Shown piece after piece: positions 1 to 8,643 of a DNA stretch of 42,222 nt. The stretch's first letter is position 1. Every line of letters begins with the position of its first letter. This stretch comes from Desulfobulbaceae bacterium. GTDB taxonomy: Bacteria; Desulfobacterota; Desulfobulbia; Desulfobulbales; Desulfobulbaceae. The stretch covers positions 1 to 42,222 of the forward strand of contig WFZC01000054.1 of NCBI GenBank assembly GCA_015489765.1, written 5' to 3'. Both the position numbers and the translations under genes were made by a program. The notes below the pieces were generated by a model, which saw only the letters and a list, made by a program, of their open reading frames with translations, was not told where the DNA came from and made no database searches.

Positions 1-25
1 AGCTTTGTTACCTGCGATTTTCCCC

Positions 26-54
26 TTGACATCCGCAGGCAATTTCTCTATTTT
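26..54 (+). promoter_or_regulatory. Sigma-70 promoter of the tRNA-Gln gene
   Basis: A consensus -35 box TTGACA (26-31) and a TATTTT -10 box (49-54) are separated by exactly 17 bases. The predicted transcription start, near 61, lies about 15 bases before the mature tRNA. The match is read directly from the sequence; activity is inferred. Confidence 0.7.
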
Positions 55-75
55 CTCTCTCACCTTCCCGATTGC

Positions 76-149
76 TGGGGGATGGTCTAATGGCAAGACA
101 GCAGACTCTGACTCTGCCTATCGGGGTTCGAATCCCTGTCCCCCAGCCA
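76..149 (+). tRNA. tRNA-Gln (anticodon CUG)
   Basis: The cloverleaf can be folded by hand. The acceptor stem TGGGGGA (76-82) pairs with TCCCCCA (139-145). The D stem is GTCT/AGAC. The anticodon stem GCAGA (101-105) pairs with TCTGC (113-117) around the loop CTCTGAC, giving anticodon CTG at 108-110, which reads the Gln codon CAG. The T arm has the TTCGAAT loop. The discriminator is G146 and the CCA end is encoded (147-149). The gene has its own promoter and no adjacent tRNA. Confidence 0.96.
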
Positions 150-831
150 CCTCTGTCATAGCCCCGCTGTTTTTCCATACCGTAGAGTTTCTGTTTAATA
201 ATATTCCGCCGATTTTACAGGGAAGGGCATTGCCTGCTGATCCCCAGTTATATTATTATGGCGGGAATATTATTATGGCGGGAAAAATGAAAAAAAGGCG
301 AAAAGCAAGTCCGGGCCCCGACTGCAAACAAATTGCCTGTCCAACAGCTTCGGAACCGTTTGGACCGATTGCTGCAACAGGGCAGGAACCAGGATGTCCC
401 GCGACCGGCCCAAGAACTGTTCTGAAGCGGGAAGATGGTCCGGAGATCCGGCATATGCTCTCGCTTGCCTGCCAGGGGCACATCCGCTGTCTTGCCGATC
501 ATTGATAATGTCCTGTCAGGTTTTTCTGATGATGAACCTGGGCGAGCAAGAGACCGGGGCAACCGCTTGTTTGCAGATACGGCTGAAGCAAATGAAGCGA
601 TGGACGGCAAGCGCGAGGCCGGTGATGGAGATTCCGCCGATATCATAAAGGCTCGACAGTTGCCGGATCGGACCCGGAATATGCTGGATGTGGTAACGGA
701 CGATGATAGAGAAGACATGATCGATTTTGATGGAATCCGTGGAAACCGCTCTTTCTTTATCCGGTGGCAGCGCTCTGGGGGCAGCAGTGGAAGAGCGAGC
801 TGAACTCCTCTTTTATCGTGAGAGTTGAGCC
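150..831. other. No recognisable gene between tRNA-Gln and the zinc-ribbon-like ORF
   Basis: Open frames of up to about 155 codons exist on both strands, but they have shadow-type composition (Ser/Arg/Pro-rich or mixed), lack convincing ribosome binding sites and match no family I recognise. The stretch could be decayed coding DNA beside a tRNA integration hotspot; I see no integrase and no clear attachment repeat. Confidence 0.4.
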
Positions 832-1137
832 GTGGAACGTTGTCCGGTCTGTCGTGCCCGTTGTCGTCCTTATCGATTCGACCTCCTTCCCCTGCAATGT
901 GTCGCAGCCCGGGCCGAACAATTGGCCGGCCTGGCAGTCAGGGAAATCGACACCGGTGAGTATAAGCGGGCCGGTATGCATATCCGGCAGGTCCGCTCCC
1001 TCCATACAACCCCGTTCCTTACCCCTCCCCGACTATTTCGTCGATTGTCTGGAAGAACTATGGCGTGTAGACATGTATTCGTTCACCGTTCTTTCCGGAA
1101 AAACTCTGTCTTTTTAAAATCAGCCGCTATCTGGTAA
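832..1137 (+). CDS. Small hypothetical protein with zinc-ribbon-like N-terminus, possibly decayed
   Basis: This 101-residue frame begins at a GTG. Its N-terminus (MERCPVCRARC) contains a CxxC knuckle like those of small bacterial proteins that carry a zinc ribbon followed by a short helical repeat region. Residues 28-60, including the stretch AEQLAGLAVREIDTGEYKRA, look like that helical part. A second CxxC expected about ten residues later is missing, and the C-terminal 35 residues are Arg-rich and unlike a folded domain, so a frameshift or general decay is possible. No strong Shine-Dalgarno is visible. The next gene, a glycosyltransferase, starts 47 bases downstream on the same strand. Function unknown. 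Confidence 0.35.
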   Translation: MERCPVCRARCRPYRFDLLPLQCVAARAEQLAGLAVREIDTGEYKRAGMHIRQVRSLHTTPFLTPPRLFRRLSGRTMACRHVFVHRSFRKNSVFLKSAAIW

Positions 1138-1184
1138 TATTAATATAAAATGTGAATATCACGGTCCAGAGGGGGATTTCGACA

Positions 1185-2060
1185 ATGCGGGAAGAGAGAA
1201 AGGCTGTAGAAGTCACGGTACTGTTGCCTGCATACAATGAAGAACAAAGTATCGGCTCAACCATTGCGGAGATTAAAAAACGCTATCCTGATTTCGAAAT
1301 CTTGGTGATTGACGACGGTTCAACAGACAATACTCTCCAGGCAGCCATGGAGGCAGGGGCAAATGTATGGCCGCATCCGTACAACATCGGCAATGGTGCG
1401 GCGGTAAAGACAGGTCTGCGGCTCGCCCGTGGCGAGTGGATCATCCTCATGGATGCGGACGGGCAACACAATCCAGCAGATATTGAACGTCTGCTTGAAC
1501 ATAGAGACAGGTATGATATGGTCGTTGGGGCACGGAGCAGAAAGTCCGAGACTGCCATGCACCGTGACATCGCCAATTGGTTGTATAGCCGATTGGCCTC
1601 CTATGTGACAAAGTTCAAAGTTGAAGACTTGACGTCGGGCTTCAGGCTGGTCCGCAACTCGACGGTCCGACAGTTCATCTACCTGCTCCCCAATACCTTT
1701 TCCTATCCAACAACCTTGACCATGGCCTACCTGCGCAGCGGCAGGAGTGTCAGATATGTCCCCATTCACACCAGGAGACGCAAGGGTAAGAGTAAAAGCA
1801 AGATCAGGCTGTTTCGCGACGGAGTCAGATTTTTCCTGATTATCACCAAGATTTCCACCCTGTTTGCACCATTGCGGATATTCTTGCCGATCAGCCTGCT
1901 CTTTTTTTTCACTGGTCTTGGTTATTATATGTACACCTTCATGATCCAAAGTCGTTTCACCAACATGTCCGCACTGCTGTTCAACTCTGCGGTCATTATC
2001 TTCATGATTGGTCTCGTTTCCGAGCAGATCTCCCAGATGCGATATGATGGAGTTGAATAG
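1185..2060 (+). CDS. Family 2 glycosyltransferase with C-terminal membrane anchor
   Basis: This 291-residue protein is a GT-A inverting glycosyltransferase. Its N-terminal domain carries the family signatures LLPAYNEEQSI, VIDDGSTDNT, a GNGAAVKTG loop and the metal-binding ILMDADGQHNP. After the catalytic domain come two hydrophobic segments (near residues 220-245 and 258-280), the arrangement of GtrB/DPM-like enzymes that load a sugar from a nucleotide donor onto a polyprenyl phosphate or growing glycan at the inner membrane. I chose ATG 1185 because an AGAGGGGG ribosome binding site (1168-1175) lies about nine bases upstream; an in-frame GTG at 1152 has none. A TAGAGTG/CACTCTA hairpin follows the stop. 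The acceptor cannot be read from sequence, but the neighbouring glycan clusters suggest surface polysaccharide or glycoprotein synthesis. Confidence 0.88.
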   Translation: MREERKAVEVTVLLPAYNEEQSIGSTIAEIKKRYPDFEILVIDDGSTDNTLQAAMEAGANVWPHPYNIGNGAAVKTGLRLARGEWIILMDADGQHNPADIERLLEHRDRYDMVVGARSRKSETAMHRDIANWLYSRLASYVTKFKVEDLTSGFRLVRNSTVRQFIYLLPNTFSYPTTLTMAYLRSGRSVRYVPIHTRRRKGKSKSKIRLFRDGVRFFLIITKISTLFAPLRIFLPISLLFFFTGLGYYMYTFMIQSRFTNMSALLFNSAVIIFMIGLVSEQISQMRYDGVE

Positions 2061-2080
2061 AGTGCCTGTCCTTCACTCTA
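2058..2080 (+). terminator. Small hairpin after the family 2 glycosyltransferase
   Basis: A perfect 7-bp stem TAGAGTG/CACTCTA with a 9-base loop begins at the stop codon. No clear T tract follows, so it could be a weak terminator or an mRNA 3' end stabiliser. Confidence 0.35.
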
Positions 2081-2269
2081 TAATAAGTTCCCTTGCTTGC
2101 AGGCGATATCCATGCCGGCGATTCCTGGGCAAGCTTGAATCCTTGGTATAGCGTGGAATCTCTCCGCATCTTTCGTAAACTTTTCGTCCGGCTCGGAGGC
2201 CCGGTTTCAGCACGTGAGTGCCGAGGAAGTCATTATAACATCTTGAAATACCATTGATAAAAATAGAAC

Positions 2270-2823
2270 CGGGTCAATTGTTACCTTGACTAGGCCCTGA
2301 AAGGGTTTTGAACTCTGTTGGCCCAGTGAAAGGTGCCCGAGCTCGTCACAGATCAGGAGGTCCGGTTTTTGATACCAGGCCAGATTTTTTGAGCAACGAC
2401 CTGTCGGTCTCGGCGGCGATAAGGCTATTGACATCCATGGTGGTTGAGAACGGATCTGACATTGGCATTGCAGGCGGCCTAGCCAATGGCCTTTGCGTTA
2501 AGGATCTTAGCAGTGCCTGGATTGCCGATGAGAATGATCTTTTTATGTTCTTTGACAAAATCGAGGGAGAGCAGATCGGGGATGCGGTCCTTCTGCTCCA
2601 TCCGGGATTTATGGTGGTGGAAGTCGAACTGGCCGATGGTCAGCTTTCCGATAAGGGCCGACTGCCGCCAGCGCTGCTCGATTTCAAGCTCGGCCTGCTG
2701 GATCAGGATTTATTCCCGGCCATGGTTCCCGGCCGCCTGCCCAAGGATCTCGGTCAGATGGTTTGCCATGGTCTTCATGCGCAGCTGGATCAGTTTTTCC
2801 CTCAGTTTTGCCTGATCAGCCAT
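2270..2823 (-). pseudogene. istB: IS21-family IstB-like ATPase, decayed
   Basis: The reverse strand holds fragments of an IS21 helper ATPase in shifting frames. An ATG at 2823 begins MADQAKLREKLIQLRMKTMA, which resembles the IstB N-terminal helix. Further on a degenerate Walker A (IILIGNPGTAK) lies in one frame, and a Walker B with its typical continuation (YQKPDLLICDELGHLSLG) in another. Stops and frameshifts separate the pieces and the C-terminal third is not recognisable. It starts 51 bases after the end of the IstA remnant, the normal istA-istB order. Non-functional as it stands; family assignment fairly sure, boundaries approximate. Confidence 0.7.
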
Positions 2824-2873
2824 GGTGGCGCATCCTTGCTGTGCGCCGCCAGCCCGATGCGCTGCCGCCGCTG

Positions 2874-3340
2874 TCATGACCGGTCGTGTTGAACCACGCA
2901 TCGCTGATGGTAATAGACCCGGGGCAGACAGTTGTCGGCTTTGATCGTCATACTATTTCCCACCATCCACGGTGGTACGGTATAGGCGTTGTCGTTGCAG
3001 CGGATGCTGTTGTCGAATGGATCCTGGTCCGGGCAATGTCGCGGCAGTCGGGCGGCAGGTCAGGCGGGGGCGCATGACACCGGCGCGGGACCGTTCCGCT
3101 GGCCGCTGACCGGTGGTGGCAGGGACCATGACATTGGCTGCCTTGTCCCGTCACTGGTCGGCCTGCGGCTGCTGGACATTGCAGGGCCTGAGCGTGATTT
3201 TCAGGGGCCGCAGGAACGTGAGAAAGGCGTCGTTGAACCGGACCAGCGGCCCGTCCCGCTTGACGGCCGCAGTGAGCATGTTGTCGTGCATCAGGTTCTT
3301 CTGCGTGCCGCTGACAAAACGAAATCCGTTCAAGATGGCA
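2874..3340 (-). pseudogene. istA: IS21-family IstA transposase C-terminal remnant
   Basis: Two reverse-strand fragments match the IS21 transposase. The first (about 3151-3333) contains LMHDNMLTAAVKRDGPLVRF, which resembles the region around the second catalytic Asp of the DDE domain (D-N in a short strand, followed by a helix and a CRPY-like loop). The second (2874-3023) ends with NAYTVPPWMVGNSM and VYYHQRCVVQHDRS, typical of the beta-rich Mu-transposase C-terminal domain. Its TGA at 2874-2876 lies just upstream of the istB remnant. The two fragments are in different frames, and I could not find the N-terminal helix-turn-helix. The sequence from 3340 to 3700 holds no recognisable gene. Confidence 0.65.
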
Positions 3341-3701
3341 CGATAAAGGGCCTCCTGTCTCTGGGAATGTTTTCGCCTGGATTACTGACGCATGGCGTGC
3401 GTTTGGTGAACCGCATGGGCCTGCGCTGGGACCTGGCTAGCCCGCATATTTTACACCGGTCGTCGCGAAAGGTCTGAAAATGCCATGAATGCAAGGAACA
3501 GCGCGAAAAGGTCCGCCGGCATGTTGTGAAATATTTCGAGGAATCCTTTTTGCGCTGTGACGCAGCAGGCATGGTGTTTTCGGGCCTTGCAGCAGATCGC
3601 TTGTGAAATATGCGGGCTAGGCTCACGTTATCCAGGAAAAGTTGTGGGGAGTTGCCAGGTGAAGACAGTTAAGAAAATTGGTGAGTAGGCGAGAACTGAA
3701 A

Positions 3702-5624
3702 ATGTGTGGAATATGCGGCACCATCGGTTTTGGAGACCCCATCCTGCTGCGGCAGATGGCGGAACAGTTGCATCACCGAGGTCCAGACGAGTACGGCCCC
3801 TTTGTGGACGACTTGGCCCAGGTATTTTTTGCGAACCGCCGTCTCAGCATCATTGACTTAGCCGAGGGGCATCAACCGGTTTATTCCGAGGACGGTGCGG
3901 TGGCCGCGGTGCTGAACGGTGAACTGTACAACTTCCTTGAGTTGCGCAGAGAGCTTTCCAAAAAGGGACACAGTTTTCGAAGTCGGTCCGACACCGAGAT
4001 CATCCCCCATCTCTATGAGGAATTCGGTGAGGATTTTCCTCTGCATCTCGACGGAATGTTCGCCATCGCCCTTTGGGACGCCCATGCTGGCCGTTTTTTT
4101 TTGGTCCGGGATCATATTGGAATAAAGCCTCTCTATATTTGGGAGAATGGTGGCCGCCTCGCCTTTGCCTCCGAGGTCAAGGCCCTGCTCGCCATTCCGC
4201 AGGTCGAGGCAAAACTGGACCGCAATGCCCTCCATTTTCTTCTTAACATCCGGTTTAACCCACTGGAACAGACCCTGTTTGAGGGGATCAGGAAATTATC
4301 GTCAGGAACCATTCTTTGCTTTGAGAACGGTGTTTGTTCGCACCGGCGCTACTGGTCTCCGATATACCGCGCTGATGCCTCGATTCACCGCCCTGAGGAT
4401 TGCATCGACGAGACGAGGCGTCTTCTCGGCCGGGCCGTGCGCAAGCAGCTGGTGAGCGATGTCCCGCTGGGGATTTACCTCTCCGGGGGTATCGACTCAA
4501 GCGCCATCGTTGCCCTGGCCTCCGAGGCGGCGGGCGGCCGACTCAAGACCTATTCGCTCGGCTTCAATGAGCCCACGGACGAGCTTGAGGATGCGGCGGC
4601 AGTGGCCCGTTTTTTTGGCACCGATCATCATGAGGAAACGATCGGTTTCGATGCCCTGTCGGTCTTCCCGGAGGTTATCTATCATGTGGAAGAACCGAAG
4701 GAAAACGCGATCCAGCTCTACCTGCTCTCCCGCTTCACTGCCCGCCATGTCAAGGTCGTCCTTTCCGGTCTCGGCGGGGATGAACTCTTCGGTGGCTACC
4801 GCATTTTTGACCTGATCCGCCCCACCGGACCCTGGCACCGGATCATCGGCCGCACCGGCAACGCATGTCTCCTTTGGCCGCTCCGGAATCTCATCATCGC
4901 TGTGACCCAAAGTTTCGGGCCGATGTCCCTTGATCTGTTCCGCCGGGGGATGGACTATCTCCTCTCCACAGGAGTTCCGGCCCGAGCCTACCCGATCCTG
5001 CGTAACATGTGGGAGCATGACCGGCGTCTGTTTCGCGCGATCTACACGGACGAAGCACAAAGGGGGATGGCGGGGAAGGTTGAGGCCTTTTTCACGCCCC
5101 TTTTCTCTTCTGGCGGGGACGTGCGCGAGGATTTCCTGATCACCGAGTTTTCTTTCAAAATGGTCGATGATTTTCTGATGAACGAAGACCGAACTTCCAT
5201 GGCCCATTCCCTCGAGACGCGGGTTCCGTTTCTAGACAGGGATTTGGTTGAATTCGCCTTCACTATCCCCCCCCATGTAAAGTTCGCCGGCGGTGGACTC
5301 AAGGTCGTGCTAAAGAAGGCGATGGAGGGAATACTCCCCCCTGCGACCTTGCAAAAGCCGAAATGGGGTTTTACTTTCGACTCCTATTACCAGTTCCGGA
5401 AGGATTTACGGAGGGTAGCGGAACGGGAGCTGACCAGGGAGTTTATCGAGGAGCAGGGTATTTTCAACTATGATTTCATCGCCCGGATCCTGAGACATCC
5501 ACCCCGCCACAGCATGCGGTGGCATTATTTTCTTCTCTGGCTTATTCTCGGGGTGAAATACTGGGAAGATATCTTTGTACGGCAGATACCAATGGAGCAA
5601 TTCCGTGAAAGAAAGACCGGGTGA
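3702..5624 (+). CDS. asnB: Asparagine synthase (glutamine-hydrolysing) family amidotransferase
   Basis: This 640-residue protein has the two AsnB domains. The N-terminal class II glutamine amidotransferase begins MCGICGTIGF; Cys2 becomes the N-terminal nucleophile after Met removal, which fixes the start at ATG 3702 rather than the upstream TTG. The synthetase domain carries the PPi-loop signature LSGGIDSSAIVAL and the later LSGLGGDELFGGYR motif. The family transfers glutamine-derived ammonia to an adenylated carboxylate. In polysaccharide loci such paralogues often amidate uronic acids or build modified sugars rather than make free asparagine, and the location here, with an alpha/alpha-barrel protein, a methyltransferase and many glycosyltransferases nearby, favours that role. 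First gene of a plus-strand operon; the next start lies inside its 3' end. Confidence 0.9.
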   Translation: MCGICGTIGFGDPILLRQMAEQLHHRGPDEYGPFVDDLAQVFFANRRLSIIDLAEGHQPVYSEDGAVAAVLNGELYNFLELRRELSKKGHSFRSRSDTEIIPHLYEEFGEDFPLHLDGMFAIALWDAHAGRFFLVRDHIGIKPLYIWENGGRLAFASEVKALLAIPQVEAKLDRNALHFLLNIRFNPLEQTLFEGIRKLSSGTILCFENGVCSHRRYWSPIYRADASIHRPEDCIDETRRLLGRAVRKQLVSDVPLGIYLSGGIDSSAIVALASEAAGGRLKTYSLGFNEPTDELEDAAAVARFFGTDHHEETIGFDALSVFPEVIYHVEEPKENAIQLYLLSRFTARHVKVVLSGLGGDELFGGYRIFDLIRPTGPWHRIIGRTGNACLLWPLRNLIIAVTQSFGPMSLDLFRRGMDYLLSTGVPARAYPILRNMWEHDRRLFRAIYTDEAQRGMAGKVEAFFTPLFSSGGDVREDFLITEFSFKMVDDFLMNEDRTSMAHSLETRVPFLDRDLVEFAFTIPPHVKFAGGGLKVVLKKAMEGILPPATLQKPKWGFTFDSYYQFRKDLRRVAERELTREFIEEQGIFNYDFIARILRHPPRHSMRWHYFLLWLILGVKYWEDIFVRQIPMEQFRERKTG

Positions 5625-6819
5625 AAAGGAACGTATCATCAAGGTATGCGTCGACTCCCTCGGCTGGGCGGCGGCGCGCCAATACCGTGGGTACAACAAG
5701 CACGATGGCCTGAACAGCCCCCTCCTTTCCGCCCTTAGCCTTCGGTTACGCTGGGGGAGGATCTTCTGGATCCAGGCGGTGATGCGCATGCCTTTCAACG
5801 TCCGCCCCCTTCTTGGGGTGCGAAAAGCCGTGAATCCCAAAGGGCTGGCCCTTTTTGCCCGGGCCTTGCTCAACCTGTACAGGGCCACAGGTGAGCCGTC
5901 GTTCCGGCGTCAGGGTCTATCTCTCCTCGACCGGCTTCTCGGTATGGGGGTTAACGATTTTCCCGGTATGTCATGGGGTTATGGCTATCCTTGGCAGGAT
6001 GTAGGCTTCTTTGCCCCGGCCTGGTTCCCGAACCGGATCGTCACCTATTTCGTAGGCCGGGCGATGATAGACGCCTTTGAGGTGACCCAGGAAGAACGTT
6101 ACCTTCATGGCGCCTGCCAAGCGACGAAGTTTATCCTACATGCCCCGCGGGTCCTTTTTGAGACGCAGGAGGAAAAATGCGTCAGTTATGTGCCGGTAGA
6201 CAATATTGAGATGGCGGTGATGGACGTATCCGCCCTCTGCGGCGCTCTCTGCACCATGACCGGCCATCACGCCGGCCGGCCGGAGTGGATAGAAGAGGGG
6301 CAGCGGATGATTCGCTATGTTGTCCGCCGTCAGACCGACTACGGTGCCTGGTTCTACACCGACCCCCCCGGGGACAGCCGTATCACCCATGACAACTATC
6401 ATTCAGGCGAGATACTCGATGCGGTCCTGGATTATATTGAATATAGTGGCGACGATTCCTTCAGGGATGCCCATCGCCGGGGCCTGGAGTTCTACCGGCG
6501 ACATCTCTTTACCGTGCAGGGGGAGCCGAAGTGGATGCACGACCGTACCTATCCCTTTGATATCCACGGCTACGCCCAAGGGATAATCACCTTTTCCCGT
6601 GTGGGTGATGACGACCTTTCCAGCCGGATAACGGAGAACATCCTCCGGGATATGTACGATGCCGATGAGCATCGCTTTTACTACCAGAAAAGGCGTTTTT
6701 ACACCCGGCGGTTCACCCTGATGCGGTGGTGTCAGGCCTGGGCGGTGTTTGCCTTGAGCTACCGTCTTTGCCACCTGGAATCGGCTGGCGATCATGCTCC
6801 GGCAGGGAGATGGGCATGA
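5605..6819 (+). CDS. Predicted (alpha/alpha)6-barrel carbohydrate-active protein
   Basis: This 404-residue protein has the look of six-hairpin alpha/alpha barrels (glycoside hydrolases and N-acylglucosamine 2-epimerase relatives). It consists of repeated amphipathic helix pairs with aromatic-rich loops, such as GMSWGYGYPWQDVGFF, YVPVDNIEMAVMDVSALCGA, HDNYHSGEILDAVLDYIEY and HGYAQGIITFSRV. Acidic and His residues in these loops could line an active site, but no family signature is decisive. Start GTG 5605 is chosen because GGAG lies seven bases upstream, overlapping the end of asnB; a TTG at 5575 is less supported. The stop overlaps the next ATG (ATGA). Related proteins occur beside asnB-like genes in exopolysaccharide clusters, so action on the same glycan or sugar intermediate is a reasonable inference. 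Confidence 0.7.
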   Translation: MKERPGEKERIIKVCVDSLGWAAARQYRGYNKHDGLNSPLLSALSLRLRWGRIFWIQAVMRMPFNVRPLLGVRKAVNPKGLALFARALLNLYRATGEPSFRRQGLSLLDRLLGMGVNDFPGMSWGYGYPWQDVGFFAPAWFPNRIVTYFVGRAMIDAFEVTQEERYLHGACQATKFILHAPRVLFETQEEKCVSYVPVDNIEMAVMDVSALCGALCTMTGHHAGRPEWIEEGQRMIRYVVRRQTDYGAWFYTDPPGDSRITHDNYHSGEILDAVLDYIEYSGDDSFRDAHRRGLEFYRRHLFTVQGEPKWMHDRTYPFDIHGYAQGIITFSRVGDDDLSSRITENILRDMYDADEHRFYYQKRRFYTRRFTLMRWCQAWAVFALSYRLCHLESAGDHAPAGRWA

Positions 6820-7652
6820 TAGGCAGGGAACAGCGTTTTCACCCCGCGTATTCCTTGATCGAGCGGGCCTATATCTCTATATTCGGTGTTCCCGTGGTCG
6901 GGCTGCGGATTCGTGCCCGGAACTTGCTGCGCCTTCTCCCCAAAGGACTCAAGCCAAGCGCCGTGCTCGATGCCGGGAGCGGCCCCGGGGTCATAACCTT
7001 CTTGCTTGCCCGGCGTTATCCGGAGGCGGAAGTGGTGGGGGTGGATATCCTCGAGAGCGAGATCGATGCATCCTGCGCCATTGCCAGGAGGGCAGGGATC
7101 GGCAACGTCTCATTCCAGTCGGGCCGGATCGGCGAACTTTCCTGGAAAGATCATTTCGACCTCATTATTTGTATCGACATCCTGGAGCATATCCAGGACG
7201 ACCGGGCCGCCCTGGCCAATCTCGTTCAATGTCTGCGCCCCGGCGGAACCCTTTTGCTCCATGTCCCCTCTCTTTACCGCCGTTACCCTTTTGCGCGTAA
7301 GCGGATAAACTTCGATGTCCCCACCCACGTCCGCCCTGGATATGAAATGAAACAGGTGCTTGCCATGGCCCGGGAGGTGGGGTTGACAGTCCTGGATTCC
7401 GGCCGGACATTCAGTTTCCTTGAGATGCTGGCGAACAATGTCAGCTACCTCATCACCCGGGCAGAGAAGCGCAACAAGGCCTTTTATGCTCTTGCCTTCC
7501 CCTTCCTCAACCTCATGGCCCTGATCGGAGGATGGATGCCACCTGATCTTTTTGGAGCTGGAACGTGGATCATCGCCGAAAGAAGGATCAGGCGTCGGGG
7601 ACAGTCCCCGGCAATGGCTGTTGAAGGATGCGGGAAACGATGTAGGCGGTGA
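6816..7652 (+). CDS. SAM-dependent class I methyltransferase
   Basis: This 278-residue protein has the Rossmann methyltransferase fold: motif I VLDAGSGPGVITFLLA, the acidic end of strand 2 in EVVGVDILE, motif IV DLIICIDILEHI, and a post-motif LRPGGTLLLHVPS. The C-terminal region has a hydrophobic patch (near residues 220-245) that may touch the membrane. ATG 6816 is preferred because it gives a four-base ATGA overlap with the upstream gene and an AGGGAG site about six bases away; ATG 6810 has the site abutting it. Its last 65 bases overlap the end of the convergent DUF354 gene. The target is probably a sugar or lipid-linked intermediate, judged only from context. Confidence 0.85.
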   Translation: MIGREQRFHPAYSLIERAYISIFGVPVVGLRIRARNLLRLLPKGLKPSAVLDAGSGPGVITFLLARRYPEAEVVGVDILESEIDASCAIARRAGIGNVSFQSGRIGELSWKDHFDLIICIDILEHIQDDRAALANLVQCLRPGGTLLLHVPSLYRRYPFARKRINFDVPTHVRPGYEMKQVLAMAREVGLTVLDSGRTFSFLEMLANNVSYLITRAEKRNKAFYALAFPFLNLMALIGGWMPPDLFGAGTWIIAERRIRRRGQSPAMAVEGCGKRCRR

Positions 7653-8643
7653 CGTCGATCTTCTCAGCCAGCATCCGCGATACCTTCTGACGGAAGGATG
7701 GCGAATCTTTCATGTTTTCGGAGAGGGTCTTGACCGCCTTAGCGATAGCCTCTTCCACATGCCACGGGCGGAAGTTGAAGCAGAGGCCGTAGCGATGTTC
7801 CTGTTCGTCGGTGTAGCCCCGTCCTACCCGGTCGAGATAGATTGCAGGTGTGCCGAGGATGACGCTTTCAGAGGCCATGGTGGCACTTTCGCCGATGAAG
7901 AGATCGGCAAAGGCAAGGAGATGATGGATTTCGTTGGGGGCGACCGGCAGGCGGTGCGACTCCATGTCATGCGGGAGGACGAGTTCGGAGGTGATATAGA
8001 CTTTGCCAAAGGCCGAGAGTTCGCGTACAAGCCGCCGTTTGTCGTCCAGAGAAAAGCCCCGCGCCTTGATATCGTGCATTGCCTGCCAGGAGACGAAGCG
8101 AACCACGCTGAACCGTTCGTCCGGGTTCACTCCCCGGCGGCGCAGGATCTCAGGGTCTGGTGTGAAACGTTCGGGGTGGAGATAGGCGAGCTCGTGGTAA
8201 CCGGGATAGATGACGTGCCGGCCCATGACCCTGCGGTTGTAACAGTCAGGGGTGATGACTTCCGTTGCCAGAGGGTAGCTGAGCAGGTTTGAGAGGGTGG
8301 CGTTTTCCGTGTCGTAGAAGATGAGGTTGCGGGTGCGGGTCAGCAATCCGGCATGGGCGGTGGAGATCCCGCCGATGCTGGCCATGACATCGGTCTTCCA
8401 GTGGAGGGCGAGCCTTGCCAGCCGCAGGTCGCGGCTGGCAAGCTCCCAGGCGAGCCCCTTTCTGGTTCGGGCCTCCCGGCTTATGCAGGTGAAATGGATG
8501 CCGTAGTCCCGTAAAAGTTGCAGGGTTAGGTCCTTGTCCCGGGCGGTTATCCGCACTTCATGGCCTCTGGCACCCAATTCCGCGATGGCGTTACGGAAGA
8601 AATGGACATGGGCCGGATGGAGGATATCGAAGAGCACGTTCAT
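7588..8643 (-). CDS. DUF354 domain protein, GT-B-like (MurG/UDP-GlcNAc 2-epimerase fold)
   Basis: This 351-residue protein begins MNVLFDILHPAHVHFFRN, the hallmark of the DUF354 family. The family has a GT-B-type two-Rossmann fold related to UDP-GlcNAc 2-epimerases and MurG/glycogen-synthase-type glycosyltransferases. Other family features are the strand-turn GHEVRITARDKD, DVMASIGGISTAHAG, and the C-terminal nucleotide-site region HHLLAFADLFIGESATMASES followed by LGTPAIYLD. It is the last gene of the six-gene minus-strand glycan operon, and its start overlaps the sulfotransferase stop by four bases (8640-8643). Its C-terminus runs convergently into the methyltransferase gene. A sugar transferase or epimerase acting on the same polysaccharide is likely; substrate unknown. 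Confidence 0.85.
   Translation of the reverse strand: MNVLFDILHPAHVHFFRNAIAELGARGHEVRITARDKDLTLQLLRDYGIHFTCISREARTRKGLAWELASRDLRLARLALHWKTDVMASIGGISTAHAGLLTRTRNLIFYDTENATLSNLLSYPLATEVITPDCYNRRVMGRHVIYPGYHELAYLHPERFTPDPEILRRRGVNPDERFSVVRFVSWQAMHDIKARGFSLDDKRRLVRELSAFGKVYITSELVLPHDMESHRLPVAPNEIHHLLAFADLFIGESATMASESVILGTPAIYLDRVGRGYTDEQEHRYGLCFNFRPWHVEEAIAKAVKTLSENMKDSPSFRQKVSRMLAEKIDVTAYIVSRILQQPLPGTVPDA

Noticed and set aside
248-718. A 156-codon minus-strand frame after the tRNA gene
   Set aside because: Ser/Arg-rich shadow composition, no ribosome binding site and no similarity I recognise.
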